Shown here in pieces: positions 23,898 through 35,299 of a stretch of 64,000 nucleotides of DNA; position 1 is the first letter of the stretch; each line of letters begins with the position of its first letter. This DNA is from Lotus japonicus (lineage: Eukaryota; Streptophyta; Magnoliopsida; Fabales; Fabaceae). Made by a program: the position numbers and the translations under genes. The stretch spans positions 35,489,176 to 35,553,175 of the forward strand of contig NC_080046.1 of the NCBI RefSeq assembly GCF_012489685.1. Reading direction: 5' to 3'. A model generated the notes under the pieces. The model worked only from the letters and a program-made list of their open reading frames with translations. It had not been told where the DNA came from and searched no databases.

Positions 23898-26800
23898 TCA
23901 TTTGATCCTCCAATTCAATTCCCAAGTGGCTTCTTCTTCCATTCCCGTCCCCCAAGCTACTTTGACCAACGGAATCTCCTTTCCCCTAAGTTGCTTGATT
24001 CGTCGATCCACTATTTGTACTGGAGGGACACTAAAGGTTAAATTGTCCTTCAACTGAATGGTCTCCGGTTCCAGTACATGGGAAGGGTCAGGTACATATT
24101 TTCGCAGTTGAGAGACGTGGAATACATTATGAAGATTTGATAATACTGGTGGCAAAGCAATCTGGTATGCGACTGGGCCAACCCTTTTTATAATTTGATA
24201 AGGCCCAATAAATTTTGGAGTAAGTTTCTTGGCCTTCAATACTCGTCCTACTCCCGTGGTCGGGTTTACCTTTAAGAAAACATGGTCTCCTTCTTGGAAT
24301 TCCAGAGGTTTCCTCCTTTGATCGTAATAACTCTTTTGTCGATCTTGAGACGTTCTCATCTTCTCTCGTATGTCTCTTACTATCTCTGTCATCCTTTGCA
24401 CCACTTCCGGTCCTAATATCAGCTTATCTCCATCATTGAACCAGCATAGTGGTGTTCGACACTTTCTTCCGTATAACGCCTCATACGGTGCCATTCCGAT
24501 ACTGGAATGAAAACTGTTATTATAAGTAAATTCGATCAAAGGAAGGTATTGATCCCAGCTCCCTTTGTATTCTAGTACACAAGCTCGCAGCAAATCCTCG
24601 AGAGTCTGAATGGTTCTTTCCGACTGACCATCAGTTTGAGGATGATAAGCGGAGCTTAATCGTAGTTGAGTCCTCAAAGCTTGATGTAAACTTCCCCAAA
24701 ATCTTGATAGGAATCTGGGATCTCGATCTGAGACAATAGTTGTTGGGATTCCATGTAATCTTACTATTTCTTTTATATATAACTGGGTTAACTTCTCCAG
24801 AGAATGGGTAACTTTGATGGGTAAAAAGTGTGCTGACTTTGTCAATCGATCCACAATTACCCATATAGCGTCGTATCCAGAAGAAGTTCTTGGTAATCCG
24901 GATACAAAATCCATGGCTATAGCATCCCACTTCCATACCGGAATCTCTAGGGGTTGTAGCATCCCAGCAGGCTTCTGATGCTCAACTTTCGCTTTTTGGC
25001 ACACCAGGCAAGCCGCTACATATTTTGCCACATCCTTCTTCATTCCTCGCCACCAAAACATTTTCTTTAGATCTGCGTACATCTTATTGGTTCCTGGATG
25101 AATGCTCAAATTACTCTTATGTGCTTCATCCAGGATCAACCTTCTTAAAGTTGCATCATTGGGTACACAGATTCTGTTGTTGAGTCGCAAAATTCTTGTG
25201 GCATCTTCTCTAATCTCAGCGCCAGCCTCTTTTCGTTTTTGGAGATACTCATCATTTTGTTGTGCCTCCTTTACTTGCTCCAGAAAATCATTGGAAATTT
25301 TTAACATTCCCAGTTTTAAGTTGGTGGGGGTAGTTTCTACTGCCAGATTCAGATTACTGAACTCTTCGATTAGTTCCAGCTCCTTGATCATCATAGCTGA
25401 AACATGAAGAGATTTGCGACTCAAAGCATCAGCTACCAAATTAGCTTTCCCAGGATAATATTGCAGGTCAAAATCATAATCCTGCAAGAAATCCATCCAC
25501 CTTCGTTGTCTCATATTCATCTCCTTTTGGCTAAACAGAAATTTTAAACTCTTATGGTCACTGTATACCACGAACTTGGCTCCATACAAGTAATGTCGCC
25601 ATAACTTCAGGGCAAACACAATAGCTGCCAATTCCAAGTCATGAGTGGGGTAGTTTTCTTCATGAGGTCGGAGTTGTCGTGAAGCATACGCCACAACTTT
25701 TCCTTGTTGCATTAGCACGCATCCCAGACCCTGCTTAGAAGCGTCACAGTACACTTCAAAGTCTTGTTTAGGATCAGGGATAGTTAACACTGGGGCTGTC
25801 GTCAGCTTGGTCTTTAACTGTTGAAAACTTTCCTCGCATTTCGTAGTCCACACGAAAGGTTCTCCTTTGCGAGTAAGCCGAGTTAAAGGCAAAGCCAGTT
25901 TCGAAAATCCTTCAATAAACTTCCGATAATAGCCAGCAAGACCAAGGAAACTCCTAATCTCTGTAACAGTCTTTGGCCTTTCCCACTTTAACACCGCTTC
26001 AACTTTAGAGGGATCAACAGAGATTCCCTCAGCAGTGACCACATGCCCAAGAAAATTAACCCGATCCAGCCAAAATTCACACTTAGATAGCTTGGCATAC
26101 AGTTGCTTTTCCTTCAATATTTGCAGAACAGCCCTTAGATGCTCCACGTGCTCCTCCTTTGTTTTCGAATATACAAGTATGTCATCGATAAACACAATGA
26201 CAAACTTGTCCAAGAACGGGTGGAAGATTCGATTCATATAATCCATGAATATGGCTGGAGCATTAGTCACTCCAAAAGGCATGACTAAATACTCATAATG
26301 ACCATATCGTGTGCGAAAGGCAGTCTTCTGAATATCTTCCGCCTTTACACGAATTTGATGATATCCTGATCTTAAATCGATCTTTGAGAACACCGAGGCT
26401 CCTTGCAACTGATCTAGGAGATCATCTATCCTTGGAAGAGGATACCGATTCTTTATTGTCACCTTGTTTAGTTGACGGTAATCAACACACATCCTCATAC
26501 TACCGTCTTTCTTCTTTACTAACAACACCGGTGCACCCCATGGTGACACACTGGGACGGATAAATTGCTTTTCTAGCAACTCCTCGATTTGCCTTTTTAC
26601 TTCAGCTAACTCTAGAGGAGACATCCTATAGGGTGCTATAGATATCGGCCCTGTACCAGGAATCAAGTCAATAGCGAACTCTACTTCCCTCTCTGGAGGT
26701 AATCCGGGAATGTCATCAGGGAATACATCCGGAAACTCCTCCACAACAGGTATGCGCTGCGTCGGATGTTCCGCCTCTCCTTCCAGTGAGCACAATAGCA

Positions 26801-28274
26801 TATAGACTTGTTCGCCTTGCTTTACCGAGGTGTTAACGTTGTTAGCAGAAATAAGTCTGCCATCACGTGGGGGATCTGATCCGAAGATTATAATTTTACG
26901 ATGGCAATCCAGAAGGACATGATTGGACGAAAGCCAATCCATTCCCATGATTATATCGATTTGGGACAGTGGTAAGCAAACAAGGCTTACCACAAAATTT
27001 CTGTCCTGAATTACAAGTGGACAGTCTTTACAAAGGAAGGTGGTACTCACAGTATCTCCAGTAGGGGTTGATACTATGAGTTTACGAGATAAAGATTGCG
27101 TGGCCAAACGCAACCGTTTCACGAGATCAACAGCAATGAAAGAATGGGTAGCACCAGAATCATACAAAACAACTAAAGGAATGCCATTCATAAAACATGT
27201 ACCTTGAATCAGATCTTCAGTTGGTTCTAGGTCTGCTCCAGTCAGAGTGAAGACACGACCTCGGGCAGGTGCCTTGTTGTTCTCCTTCTTCCCTTTGTTG
27301 TTATTGTTGTTGTTGTTGTTGCGGTTGCCAGCTCCTCCACGTTCACTGTTGGAAGATTCCACTTTAGGATTTGGGCAATTTGTACTGACATGCCCTGGCT
27401 GTTTGCACTGGTAACATACAGCTTGCGTGTGAGGACATTCATTCCGATAATGGTTCCCTCCACAATTGTAACATCGGAGAGAACTTTGCGGCTGGTATAT
27501 CAGGTCTTTGTTTTTCTTACCAGAAGAAGAACCTTGCGATCGGAAAGCTTTCTGGAATTGTTTCTTTTTATCAATTCCTCCTCGAAAGTTCTTCTGAGGA
27601 CCGAGGGTTTTCAGGTACTCCCTTCTCTGTTTGTCATCGTTCTCGAATATGCGGCATTTGTCTACCAACGTATAAAAATTTCGAATCTGTTGGTACCCGA
27701 TGGCAGCTTTGATGTCTGGCCTCAATCCATTTTCGAACTTAATACATTTGGAGTTTTCATTCGCAGCATCGCGATACGACGGATGAAATTGAGCCAGTTC
27801 CTCGAATTTAGCTGCATATTGCCCAACAGTCATATTTCCCTGTTTCAGCTCCAAAAATTCAACTTCCTTTCGAGCCTTGACGTCTTCAGGGAAGTATTTC
27901 TCCAGGAATACCCTTTTAAACTCCATCCAAGTCATCAGGTTAACTTGGATCATCCTCGGTTTAACCTGGGTCCACCAGGTTTCAGCTTCTTCTTCCAGCA
28001 GATAACTGGCATAACTCACCTTCTGAATGTCGGTGCAGTTCATCGAGTTAAGAATCTTTTCCACCTGAGTCATCCATTTATAAGCTCCGTCGGGATTGTA
28101 CTCCCCCTTGAAAGTCGGAGGGTTCCGCTTCAAAAACTTATCAAGTCCACGTTGTTCTCCTCCCGGAACAACATAAGCCCCTTGCATGAACTGCGCCTGT
28201 GCCCTTAAAACTTCGGTCAGACCATTTAGAGCGGTAGCAAGATTGGCGTTGATGTTTGGGGGTCTACCAGCCAT
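23898..28274 (-). CDS. Chromovirus gag-pol polyprotein, 1458 codons
   Basis: A single polyprotein for capsid formation, reverse transcription and integration. In order: gag (about 95-195); two zinc knuckles (CX2CX3HX4C at 268-280 and canonical CX2CX4HX4C at 287-300) followed by an Asn run; aspartic protease with DSG at 372; reverse transcriptase with FIDD at 695-698; RNase H with D844 and D906; integrase HHCC zinc region (H1052, H1059, C1089, C1092) and core D1122, D1183, E1219 with D-to-E spacing of 35; a GPY-type module near 1357; and a chromodomain-like tail from about 1385. No internal stop or frameshift is seen through integrase. An AATTC tandem duplication at 23912-23921 shifts the frame near the end, so the frame stops at 23898, about ten codons early. 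The ATG lies about 140 bp inside the 5' LTR edge. Confidence 0.95.
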   Translation of the reverse strand: MAGRPPNINANLATALNGLTEVLRAQAQFMQGAYVVPGGEQRGLDKFLKRNPPTFKGEYNPDGAYKWMTQVEKILNSMNCTDIQKVSYASYLLEEEAETWWTQVKPRMIQVNLMTWMEFKRVFLEKYFPEDVKARKEVEFLELKQGNMTVGQYAAKFEELAQFHPSYRDAANENSKCIKFENGLRPDIKAAIGYQQIRNFYTLVDKCRIFENDDKQRREYLKTLGPQKNFRGGIDKKKQFQKAFRSQGSSSGKKNKDLIYQPQSSLRCYNCGGNHYRNECPHTQAVCYQCKQPGHVSTNCPNPKVESSNSERGGAGNRNNNNNNNNKGKKENNKAPARGRVFTLTGADLEPTEDLIQGTCFMNGIPLVVLYDSGATHSFIAVDLVKRLRLATQSLSRKLIVSTPTGDTVSTTFLCKDCPLVIQDRNFVVSLVCLPLSQIDIIMGMDWLSSNHVLLDCHRKIIIFGSDPPRDGRLISANNVNTSVKQGEQVYMLLCSLEGEAEHPTQRIPVVEEFPDVFPDDIPGLPPEREVEFAIDLIPGTGPISIAPYRMSPLELAEVKRQIEELLEKQFIRPSVSPWGAPVLLVKKKDGSMRMCVDYRQLNKVTIKNRYPLPRIDDLLDQLQGASVFSKIDLRSGYHQIRVKAEDIQKTAFRTRYGHYEYLVMPFGVTNAPAIFMDYMNRIFHPFLDKFVIVFIDDILVYSKTKEEHVEHLRAVLQILKEKQLYAKLSKCEFWLDRVNFLGHVVTAEGISVDPSKVEAVLKWERPKTVTEIRSFLGLAGYYRKFIEGFSKLALPLTRLTRKGEPFVWTTKCEESFQQLKTKLTTAPVLTIPDPKQDFEVYCDASKQGLGCVLMQQGKVVAYASRQLRPHEENYPTHDLELAAIVFALKLWRHYLYGAKFVVYSDHKSLKFLFSQKEMNMRQRRWMDFLQDYDFDLQYYPGKANLVADALSRKSLHVSAMMIKELELIEEFSNLNLAVETTPTNLKLGMLKISNDFLEQVKEAQQNDEYLQKRKEAGAEIREDATRILRLNNRICVPNDATLRRLILDEAHKSNLSIHPGTNKMYADLKKMFWWRGMKKDVAKYVAACLVCQKAKVEHQKPAGMLQPLEIPVWKWDAIAMDFVSGLPRTSSGYDAIWVIVDRLTKSAHFLPIKVTHSLEKLTQLYIKEIVRLHGIPTTIVSDRDPRFLSRFWGSLHQALRTQLRLSSAYHPQTDGQSERTIQTLEDLLRACVLEYKGSWDQYLPLIEFTYNNSFHSSIGMAPYEALYGRKCRTPLCWFNDGDKLILGPEVVQRMTEIVRDIREKMRTSQDRQKSYYDQRRKPLEFQEGDHVFLKVNPTTGVGRVLKAKKLTPKFIGPYQIIKRVGPVAYQIALPPVLSNLHNVFHVSQLRKYVPDPSHVLEPETIQLKDNLTFSVPPVQIVDRRIKQLRGKEIPLVKVAWGTGMEEEATWELNWRIK

Positions 28275-28415
28275 TCTTCACCTGTAACAAACCTAAGGTT
28301 AAAACCGTCTAAACCTTACTTATTATTATCTATAACCTAAGTCCTTGACTCTCGACTCTCGGAAGCACGTCAGACCCTAACCCTAGCCTAGAAAGACCAG
28401 CTCTGATACCACCTC
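28275..28415 (-). other. Untranslated leader of the chromovirus
   Basis: 141 bp between the 5' LTR and the gag ATG. It contains the primer-binding site at its LTR end and no other feature I can see. Confidence 0.8.
28400..28411 (-). other. Primer-binding site, initiator Met tRNA
   Basis: The minus strand reads TGGTATCAGAGC, the standard plant retroelement site complementary to the 3' end of initiator tRNA-Met, four bases inside the 5' LTR. Confidence 0.93.
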
Positions 28416-29198
28416 TGTGACGACCAAACTCACACCCTACCTAACTATAAAATAAGAATATCTTCAGAGAAAAACACTTTTATTGATGAACTTTGAAGAA
28501 GTACAAGACCTTTGGGTCAGAATTCATCGATGTCCAATTGATAGTCTGAGAACGTCTCCAGGAAAGTTAGCCGCGCTAAGCGTCATTAAAAGCAATTCCT
28601 TTCCTTAGACAAGACGTCCCAAAGTCTCGCATGAACTCCTCTGAATCTTCCCCGACTACTTTGACTGCCTTGTTTACAACCAAAACCACAGCTTTCACAC
28701 TTATTTTACAGTCTGATAGAGCGCGAGTCCAGTCGTACACGTTTTCCTCCATCAGCTGGTCTTTATTCTACTCGAACACTCCCGTATATTTACAACTATT
28801 TACAGCTCGCCCTGCCTTGACCACTTTTCACTCGAGATCTTTCTCCTCGAACTCCGTCCCTAAGTTGTTCAATTAGAACAACCAACCAAAACAAGAAAAC
28901 CAGAGAACAAGAGGGGTGAGAAGCAATCCAACACACTCAAACAGGAGAAACAGTGTAAAATAAATAAGCAAGTAAATCCAGTAAAAAGTAATAGCGCATC
29001 CAACAAAATCATCCAAGATTTCAACACACTCTAGACGAGAAGTGGGTCATAATCCAATAAAAACCATTTAAAAGCCAACACCAGAAATCCAACGCCATTA
29101 AAAATCCATCACTCTATCGACGAGAAGTGGGTCATAATCCAATAAAAACCATTTAAAAGCCAACACCAGAAATCCAACGCCATTAAAAATCCATCACT

Positions 29199-29507
29199 CT
29201 ATCGACGAGAAGTGGGCCCAACATTCTCCAGGAAAGTCACCGAGAAGCCGCTCGGCAAGATGATCCTATGGGAGCCTGCAGTGTGCATTAGGTTCCGGAC
29301 GGGACAAACCGCATCAACACCTGTTGGTAGGTCCCACCTAACCACACCCCAAGGACCGCAACCCTTACGGTATCCCCTAGATCTCACAGCGTTACCCAAT
29401 GGCACAGCCTGGCCTTGACTGTCCAGTTGGGGCCACTGAACTTTCCTGCTCATAGAGTATCCACAAGCCAATAGAAATCTCTTGGAATTATTCTGAGAAT
29501 TGATCAA
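29199..29507 (-). CDS. Short open frame inside the chromovirus LTR, second copy
   Basis: The 102-codon counterpart of the frame at 21967-22278, in the 5' LTR. It differs by one in-frame codon deletion and one amino-acid change. Function unknown. Confidence 0.3.
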   Translation of the reverse strand: MINSQNNSKRFLLACGYSMSRKVQWPQLDSQGQAVPLGNAVRSRGYRKGCGPWGVVRWDLPTGVDAVCPVRNLMHTAGSHRIILPSGFSVTFLENVGPTSRR

Positions 29508-30774
29508 CGAATGTTTTCTTTTAAAAATCGGGATGCCTCGTGAAAAATGTTTAAGAAAAGATTTAGAGGCTCCTTCTTCGAATCAATTCTCAGGAATAAA
29601 TCCCGTTTGAAATAATCATTTTTTAAAAACAATTAGGGACCCAAGGGAGGTCCAACACCTATTTATTCACACTATACTCCCTCATGAGTTGAGCATTCTC
29701 CCCCCCTTACCTTTCTTCGAAAAATCCTTCGATCGATTATCTGCAATAATAATGTCGTACATCACTTTAGTCACTTCTCACCTTAAGGTTATAAAATTCC
29801 ATGTTATTCTTTAATATCCGGTTTTTTTTAAATAATTAGGCGGCAAGGTCGTCCATCGTTATATAGCTTTAAAATCAGGCGGCTTAGCCGACCATCATTA
29901 TATAACTTATAAGGCGGCATAGCCGACCATGCATTTTCGATAGGCGGCAGAGCCGACCATTGGTGGATAAGGCGGCAGAGCCGACCATAATATCCAAGGA
30001 ATTAATTAATTATTAATTATTTAGCTTAAACTTGAAAAATTCATAACTTTTGTTCTGGATCTCCAAAATTCATTCCGTTTCTTTCTAAATGTTCATTTTA
30101 ATCCCATGAATCATAATCGACTCTTACTTTGCATTGAATCATTAATAATAGTGAGTTATAAGGCCGGGAAGTTGCATACCTTCTCGTCTCTTGAAACCCT
30201 ATCAAACCAAGTTAATTTTCCGAACCGAATATGTATATGGAACCTATGGAAGACAAGGATTTGAACTATGCAAGAAAATCCAAGTTCTGAGCAGTTTTCC
30301 GGTGAGCTCGCCGGAGAAGGTGGTGGTTGGCGGCGGAGCTCCGGCGGGAGGGTGGAGTTAAGGGTGGAAACCGATTGGAAAAGCTTCCTCTCACTCCCAG
30401 GAACTCAATGGTATAGGTGGGTAGCTGAAAAGGTCTCTGGTTTGGCCAAAACGATGAACACCGTGAAGCTTTTCCGGTCAACAATGGCAGAATGAAATCT
30501 AGACCTCCAAACTTCAAAATTCTTGCACGAATAGCTTCCTGGTGAAATTCTAAGCAAAATAGACTCTTGTTTCGACAAAATTGATGGAGATTTGAGGGAG
30601 AACCGAGAGCTTAAAGTTTCGGAATTTCTTGAGCTCGGTTGGGTGTTTTGTGGTGGTTGTTGGGCGGAGAAGATGTTAGAGAAGGCTTTAGGAGGCTGAG
30701 GGGAAGGTTTAGCAAGGATTTGGAGGCTTGGGTTGCTCTAATTTGAGCTGGTTTGAACTTGAACTTCGTGGTGG

Positions 30775-30782
30775 TATTTATA
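30775..30782 (-). promoter_or_regulatory. TATA box of the chromovirus 5' LTR
   Basis: TCTATAAATACC on the minus strand, identical to the copy at 23547-23554. This is the copy placed to transcribe gag-pol. Confidence 0.75.
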
Positions 30783-31051
30783 GACAAAACCAGGGACCAA
30801 AGTTTGAATTAAAACTATTTCTGAAATCACGGTTAGGTCCTTCAGAGTTAGGTCAGTTCGCAGTTTAGTCCTTCCTGAAATAATTTTTTATTCTCATCCT
30901 TATCCTTTGAATTCTCTAAAACTTGATTTCATCCTTATCCTTATCTTGATTTTTATTTTTATTTTATTATACTATAATAATTGCATTAATAATAATACTA
31001 ATTAAAATACTCCTATCATTTCTAGTTGAGGGAAAAATTTAGGTCGTTACA

Positions 31052-31056
31052 AATAA
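31052..31056. other. Target-site duplication AATAA, right copy
   Basis: It follows the right LTR terminus and matches 21179-21183. Confidence 0.95.
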
Positions 31057-34000
31057 AGTAACTTCTTTTACCCCAAAAGCGTATATAATATGCTCAATTC
31101 TGGGTTCCGGGGCAAAAGTTATGGCTGTTTAAAGTTTGCAACCGAATTAACCTTCAAAATTCAACCTGTATATTCTGTTTTCTATTTTTACTGATTTCCT
31201 GTTTATTTCGGCTGGCAGCTGAATAAAGTGGCTTCTTCTACCTCAAAAGCATATAAAATATGCTAAATTCTGGGTTTCGGGGAAAAAAGTTATGGCTGTT
31301 TGAAGTTTGCAACCGAATTAACCTTCAAAATTCAACCTGTATATTCCGTTTTCTATTTTTACCGATTGCCCCTATTTAATTCAGCTGGCAGGTGAATAAA
31401 GTAGCTTCTTCTTCCCCAAAAGCATATAAAATAAGCTCAATTCTGGGTTCCAGGGCAAAAGTTTTGACCGTTTGAAGTTAGCAGCCGAATTAACCTTCAA
31501 AATTCAACCTGTATGTTCCGTTTTCTATTTTTACTGATTTCCCCCATTTAATTTGGCTAGCATGTGAATAAAGTAGCTTCTTCTACCCCAAAAGGATATA
31601 AAATATGCTCAATTCTGGGTTTCGGAACCAAAGTTATGGCTGTTTGAAGTTTGCAGCCGAATTAACCTTCAAAATTCAACCTGTAGGTTTCGTTTTCTAT
31701 TTTTACCGATTTTCCCCGTTTAATTCGGCTGACAGGTGAATAAAGTAACTTGTTTTACCCCAAAAGCGTATATAATATGTTCAATTCTGGGTTCCGGGGC
31801 AAAAGTTATGGCTATTTGAAGTTAGCAGCCGAATTAACCTTCAAAATTCAACCTGTAGGTTCCATTTTCTATTTTTACCGATTTCCCCGATTTAATTCAG
31901 CTGGCACGTGAATAAAGTTGCTTCTTCTTCCCCAAAAGCATATAAAATAAGCTCAATTCTGGGTTCCAGGGCAAAAGTTTTGACCGTTTGAAGTTAGCAG
32001 CCGAATTAACCTTCAAAATTCATCCTGTATGTTCCGTTTTCAATTTTTACTGATTTCTCCCACTTAATTTGGCTGGCATGTGAATAAAGTAGCTTCTTCT
32101 ACCCGAACAGGATATAAAATATGCTCAATTCTGGGTTTCGGAGCAAAAGTTATGCCTGTTTGAGTTTGTAGCCGAATTAACCTTCAAAATTCAACCTGTA
32201 GGTTTCGTTTTCTATTTTTACCGATTTCCCCCGTTTAATTCGGCTGGCAGGTGAATAAAGTAACTTCTTTTACCCCAAAAGCATATATAATATGCTCAAT
32301 TCTGGGTTCCGGGGCAAAAGTTTTGACTGTTTGAAGTTAGCAGCCGAATTAACCTTCAAAATTCAACCTGTAGGTTCCATTTTCTATTTTTACTGATTTC
32401 CTGTTGGTTTCGGCTGGCAGCTGAATAAAGTGGCTTCTTCTACCTCAAAAGCATATAAAATATGCTCAATTCTGGGTTTCGGGAAAAAAAGTTATGGCTG
32501 TTTGAAGTTTGCAACCGAATTAACCTTCAAAATTCAACCTGTATATTCCGTTTTCTATTTTTACCGATTACACAGATTTAATTCAGCTGGCAGGTGAATA
32601 ATGTAGCTTCTTCTTCCCCCAAAGCATATAAAATATGCTCAATTCTAGGTTTCGGAGCAAAAGTTATGGCTGTTTGAAGTTTGCAGCCGAATTAACCTTC
32701 AAAATTCAACCTGTAGGTTCCATTTTCTATTTTTACTGATTTCCTGTTTATTTCGGCTGTCAGCTGAATAAAGTGGCTTCTTCTAGCTCAAAAGCATATA
32801 AAATATGCTCAATTCTGGGTTTCGGGGAAAAATGTTATGGCTGTTTGAAGTTTGCAACCGAATTAACCTTCAAAATTCAACCTGTATATTCCGTATTCTA
32901 TTTTTACCGATTTCCCCGATTTAATTCAGCTAGCCCGTGAATAAAGTTGCTTCTTCTTCCCCAAAAGCATATAAAATAAGCTCAATTCTGGGTTCCAGGG
33001 CAAAAGTTTTGACCGTTTGAAGTTAGCAGCCGAATTAACCTTCAAAATTCATCTTGTATGTTCCATTTTCAATTTTTACTGATTTCTCCCATTTAATTTG
33101 GCTGGCATGTGAATAAAGTAGCTTCTTCTACCCCAACAGGATATAAAATATGCTCAATTCTGGGTTTCGGAGCAAAAGTTATGGCTGTTTGAAGTTTGCA
33201 GCCGAATTAACCTTCAAAATTCGACCTGTAGGTTTCGTTTTCTATTTTTACCGATTTCCCTCGTTTAATTCGGCTGGCAGGTGAATAAAGTAACTTCTTT
33301 TACCCCAAAAGCGTATATAATATGCACAATTCTGGGTTCCGGGGCAAAAGTTTTGACTGTTTGAAGTTAGCAGCCGAATTAACCTTCAAAATTCAACCTG
33401 TATATTCCGTATTCTATTTTTACTGATTTCCCCGATTTAATTCAGCTAGCACGTGAATAAAGTTGCTTCTTCTTCCCCAAAAGCATATAAAATAAGCTCA
33501 ATTCTGGGTTCCCGGGCAGAAGTTTTGACCGTTTGAAGTTAGCAGCCGAATTAACCTTCAAAATTCATCCTGTATGTTCCATTTTCAATTTTTACTGATT
33601 TCTCCCACTTAATTTGGCTGGCATGTGAATAAAGTAGCTTCTTCTACCCGAACAGGATATAAAATATGCTCAATTCTGGGTTTCGGAGCAAAAGTTATGG
33701 CTGTTTGAAGTTTGCAGCCGAATTAACCTTCAAAATTCAACCTGTAGGTTTCGTTTTCTATTTTTACCGATTTCCCCCGTTTAATTCGGCAGGCAGGTGA
33801 ATAAAGTAACTTCTTTTACCCCAAAAGCGTATATAATATGCTCAATTCTGGGTTCCGGGGCAAAAGTTATGGCTGTTTAAAGTTTGCAACCGAATTAACC
33901 TTCAAAATTTAACCTGTGTATTCCGTTTTCTATTTTTACCGATTACACCGATTTAATTCAGCTGGCAGGTGAATAATGTAGCTTATTCTCCCACCAAAGC

Positions 34001-34239
34001 ATATAAAATAAGCTCATTTCTGGGTTCCAGGGCAAAAGTTTTGACTGTTTGAAGTTAGCAGCCGAATTAACCTTCAAAATTCAACCTGTAGGTTCCATTT
34101 TCTATTTTTACTGATTTCCACCATTTAATTTGGCTGGCAAGTGAATAAAGTAGCTTCTTCTACCCCAAAAGGATATAAAATATGCTCAACTCTGGGTTTC
34201 GGAGCAAAAGTTATGGCTGTTTTAAGTTTGCAGCCGAAT
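31052..34239 (+). repeat. 171-172 bp satellite array, middle block
   Basis: About 18.5 monomers in the same orientation and phase as the left block. The e-type monomer cut by the chromovirus resumes here. Monomers in this stretch are more variable than those to the right. It stops in mid-monomer at a foreign insertion. Confidence 0.96.
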
Positions 34240-34598
34240 GTGGATGTACGACTTTTCCTCTTATCCCGCACATCTGAGGGAAACGAGAGTGTGACATTAC
34301 GGGGCTTCTTAGCGTAAGAGTCGAAGACTCTAACAGAGTGTTTTTCCATCTTTTTATAATCCTGGGATGTGCTAAAATATTCAGCGCTGTACAAGACTGG
34401 TCGTTCTAGGGATGAGCATACCCGACCTACCAGGCTGATCAGCTGGATAAACGCATCCATATAACTGTAATTTTTCTTCCAAAATTTGAAGCATAGATCC
34501 GCCAGTTTAGAACATTCTTTTGGCAAGACATCTTGGCTAAGACACTCAATAAGATCCTTAGTTGTGCTATTAGCTGTTTTACCATATATAATTGGCAT
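34240..34598 (-). pseudogene. Fragment of mitochondrial-plasmid phage-type RNA polymerase
   Basis: About 119 codons beginning MPIIYGKT, which resembles the motif-B region of T7-like RNA polymerases, continuing through a region with FWKKNY and RDKRK, then running into satellite DNA. Family knowledge: plasmid-borne single-subunit polymerases (the maize S-2 and fungal plasmid type) carry these blocks in the catalytic C-terminal half and are near 1000 residues, so this is a small internal piece. An in-frame TAG lies four codons before the ATG, so the upstream frame is broken as well. The frame stays open through 38 satellite-derived codons to 34125, which has no meaning. No function is expected. 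Confidence 0.75.
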
Positions 34599-34778
34599 AT
34601 AGATCTTCTAATTTCATTTGCTTTGGTTCATTTTTGAACTGCTCCCCCCAACAAGAAAGAGGAAAGACTCTTTTGTTGTAAATCGCTGGTTGGGTTTACC
34701 AATCAAGAAAGACATGGGAAAAAGCTAAATAGGAAAGAAAGAGGATAGAAAAAAGGTGGCATGATCTCAATCGCCCTT
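34240..34778 (-). other. Nuclear insertion of mitochondrial linear-plasmid DNA
   Basis: 539 bp unlike the satellite interrupts one monomer: it reads GCAGCCGAAT on the left and resumes at ACCTTCAAAATT on the right, losing only about 2 bp. It holds a minus-strand fragment of a single-subunit RNA polymerase of the kind encoded by plant and fungal mitochondrial linear plasmids, plus about 180 bp of upstream DNA of organellar look. There is no target-site duplication, consistent with capture at a double-strand break. The source (free plasmid or plasmid copy integrated in mitochondrial DNA) cannot be told. Confidence 0.75.
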
Positions 34779-35299
34779 ACCTTCAAAATTCAACCTGTAG
34801 GTTTCGTTTTCTATTTTTACCGATTTCCCCCGTTTAATTCGGCTGGCAGGTGAATAAAGTAACTTCTTTTACCCCAAAAGCGTATATAATATGCTCAATT
34901 CTGGGTTCCAGGGCAAAAGTTATGGCTGTTTAAAGTTTGCAACCGAATTAACCTTCAAAATTCAACCTGTGTATTCCGTTTTCTATTTTTACCGATTACA
35001 CTGATTTAATTCAGCTGGCAGGTGAATAATGTAGCTTATTCTTCCCCCAAAGCATATAAAATAAGCTAAATTCTGGGTTCCAGGGCAAAAGTTTTGACTG
35101 TTTGAAGTTAGCAGCCGAATTAACCTTCAAAATTCAACCTGTAGGTTCCATTTTCTATTTTTACTGATTTCCTGTTTATTTCGGCTGGCAGCTGAATAAA
35201 GTGGCTTCTTCTACCTCAAAAGCATATAAAATATGCTCAATTCTGGGTTTCGGGGAAAAAAGTTATGGCTGTTTGAAGTTTGCAACCGAATTAACCTTC

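Larger units (their letters stand above)
21184..31051 (-). mobile_element. Complete Ty3/gypsy chromovirus (Tekay/Del-like), minus strand
   Basis: This 9868-bp LTR retrotransposon is inserted in the satellite. It has two LTRs of 2640 and 2636 bp, a 5-bp target-site duplication, an initiator-Met tRNA primer-binding site, a polypurine tract and one gag-pol frame in the order gag, protease, RT, RNase H, integrase, chromodomain. That order plus the C-terminal chromodomain-like region places it in the chromoviruses; the long LTRs and the Met primer site fit the Tekay/Del lineage (lineage inferred). The LTRs differ by about 14 substitutions and two small indels by eye, roughly 0.5%, so the insertion is recent. 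Confidence 0.95.
28416..31051 (-). repeat. 5' LTR of the chromovirus (right copy)
   Basis: 2636 bp, 4 bp shorter than the left copy because of a 3-bp and a 1-bp deletion (near 29475 and 29822). About 14 substitutions separate the two copies. It carries the promoter that would drive the element (TATA at 30775-30782). Confidence 0.96.

Noticed and set aside
27390..28208. 272-codon plus-strand frame opposite the chromovirus gag
   Set aside because: It lies wholly antisense to the strongly supported gag frame and shows no recognisable domain.
34125..34239. C-terminal 38 codons of the frame running out of the polymerase fragment
   Set aside because: They are translated satellite sequence past the insertion junction, not part of the gene.
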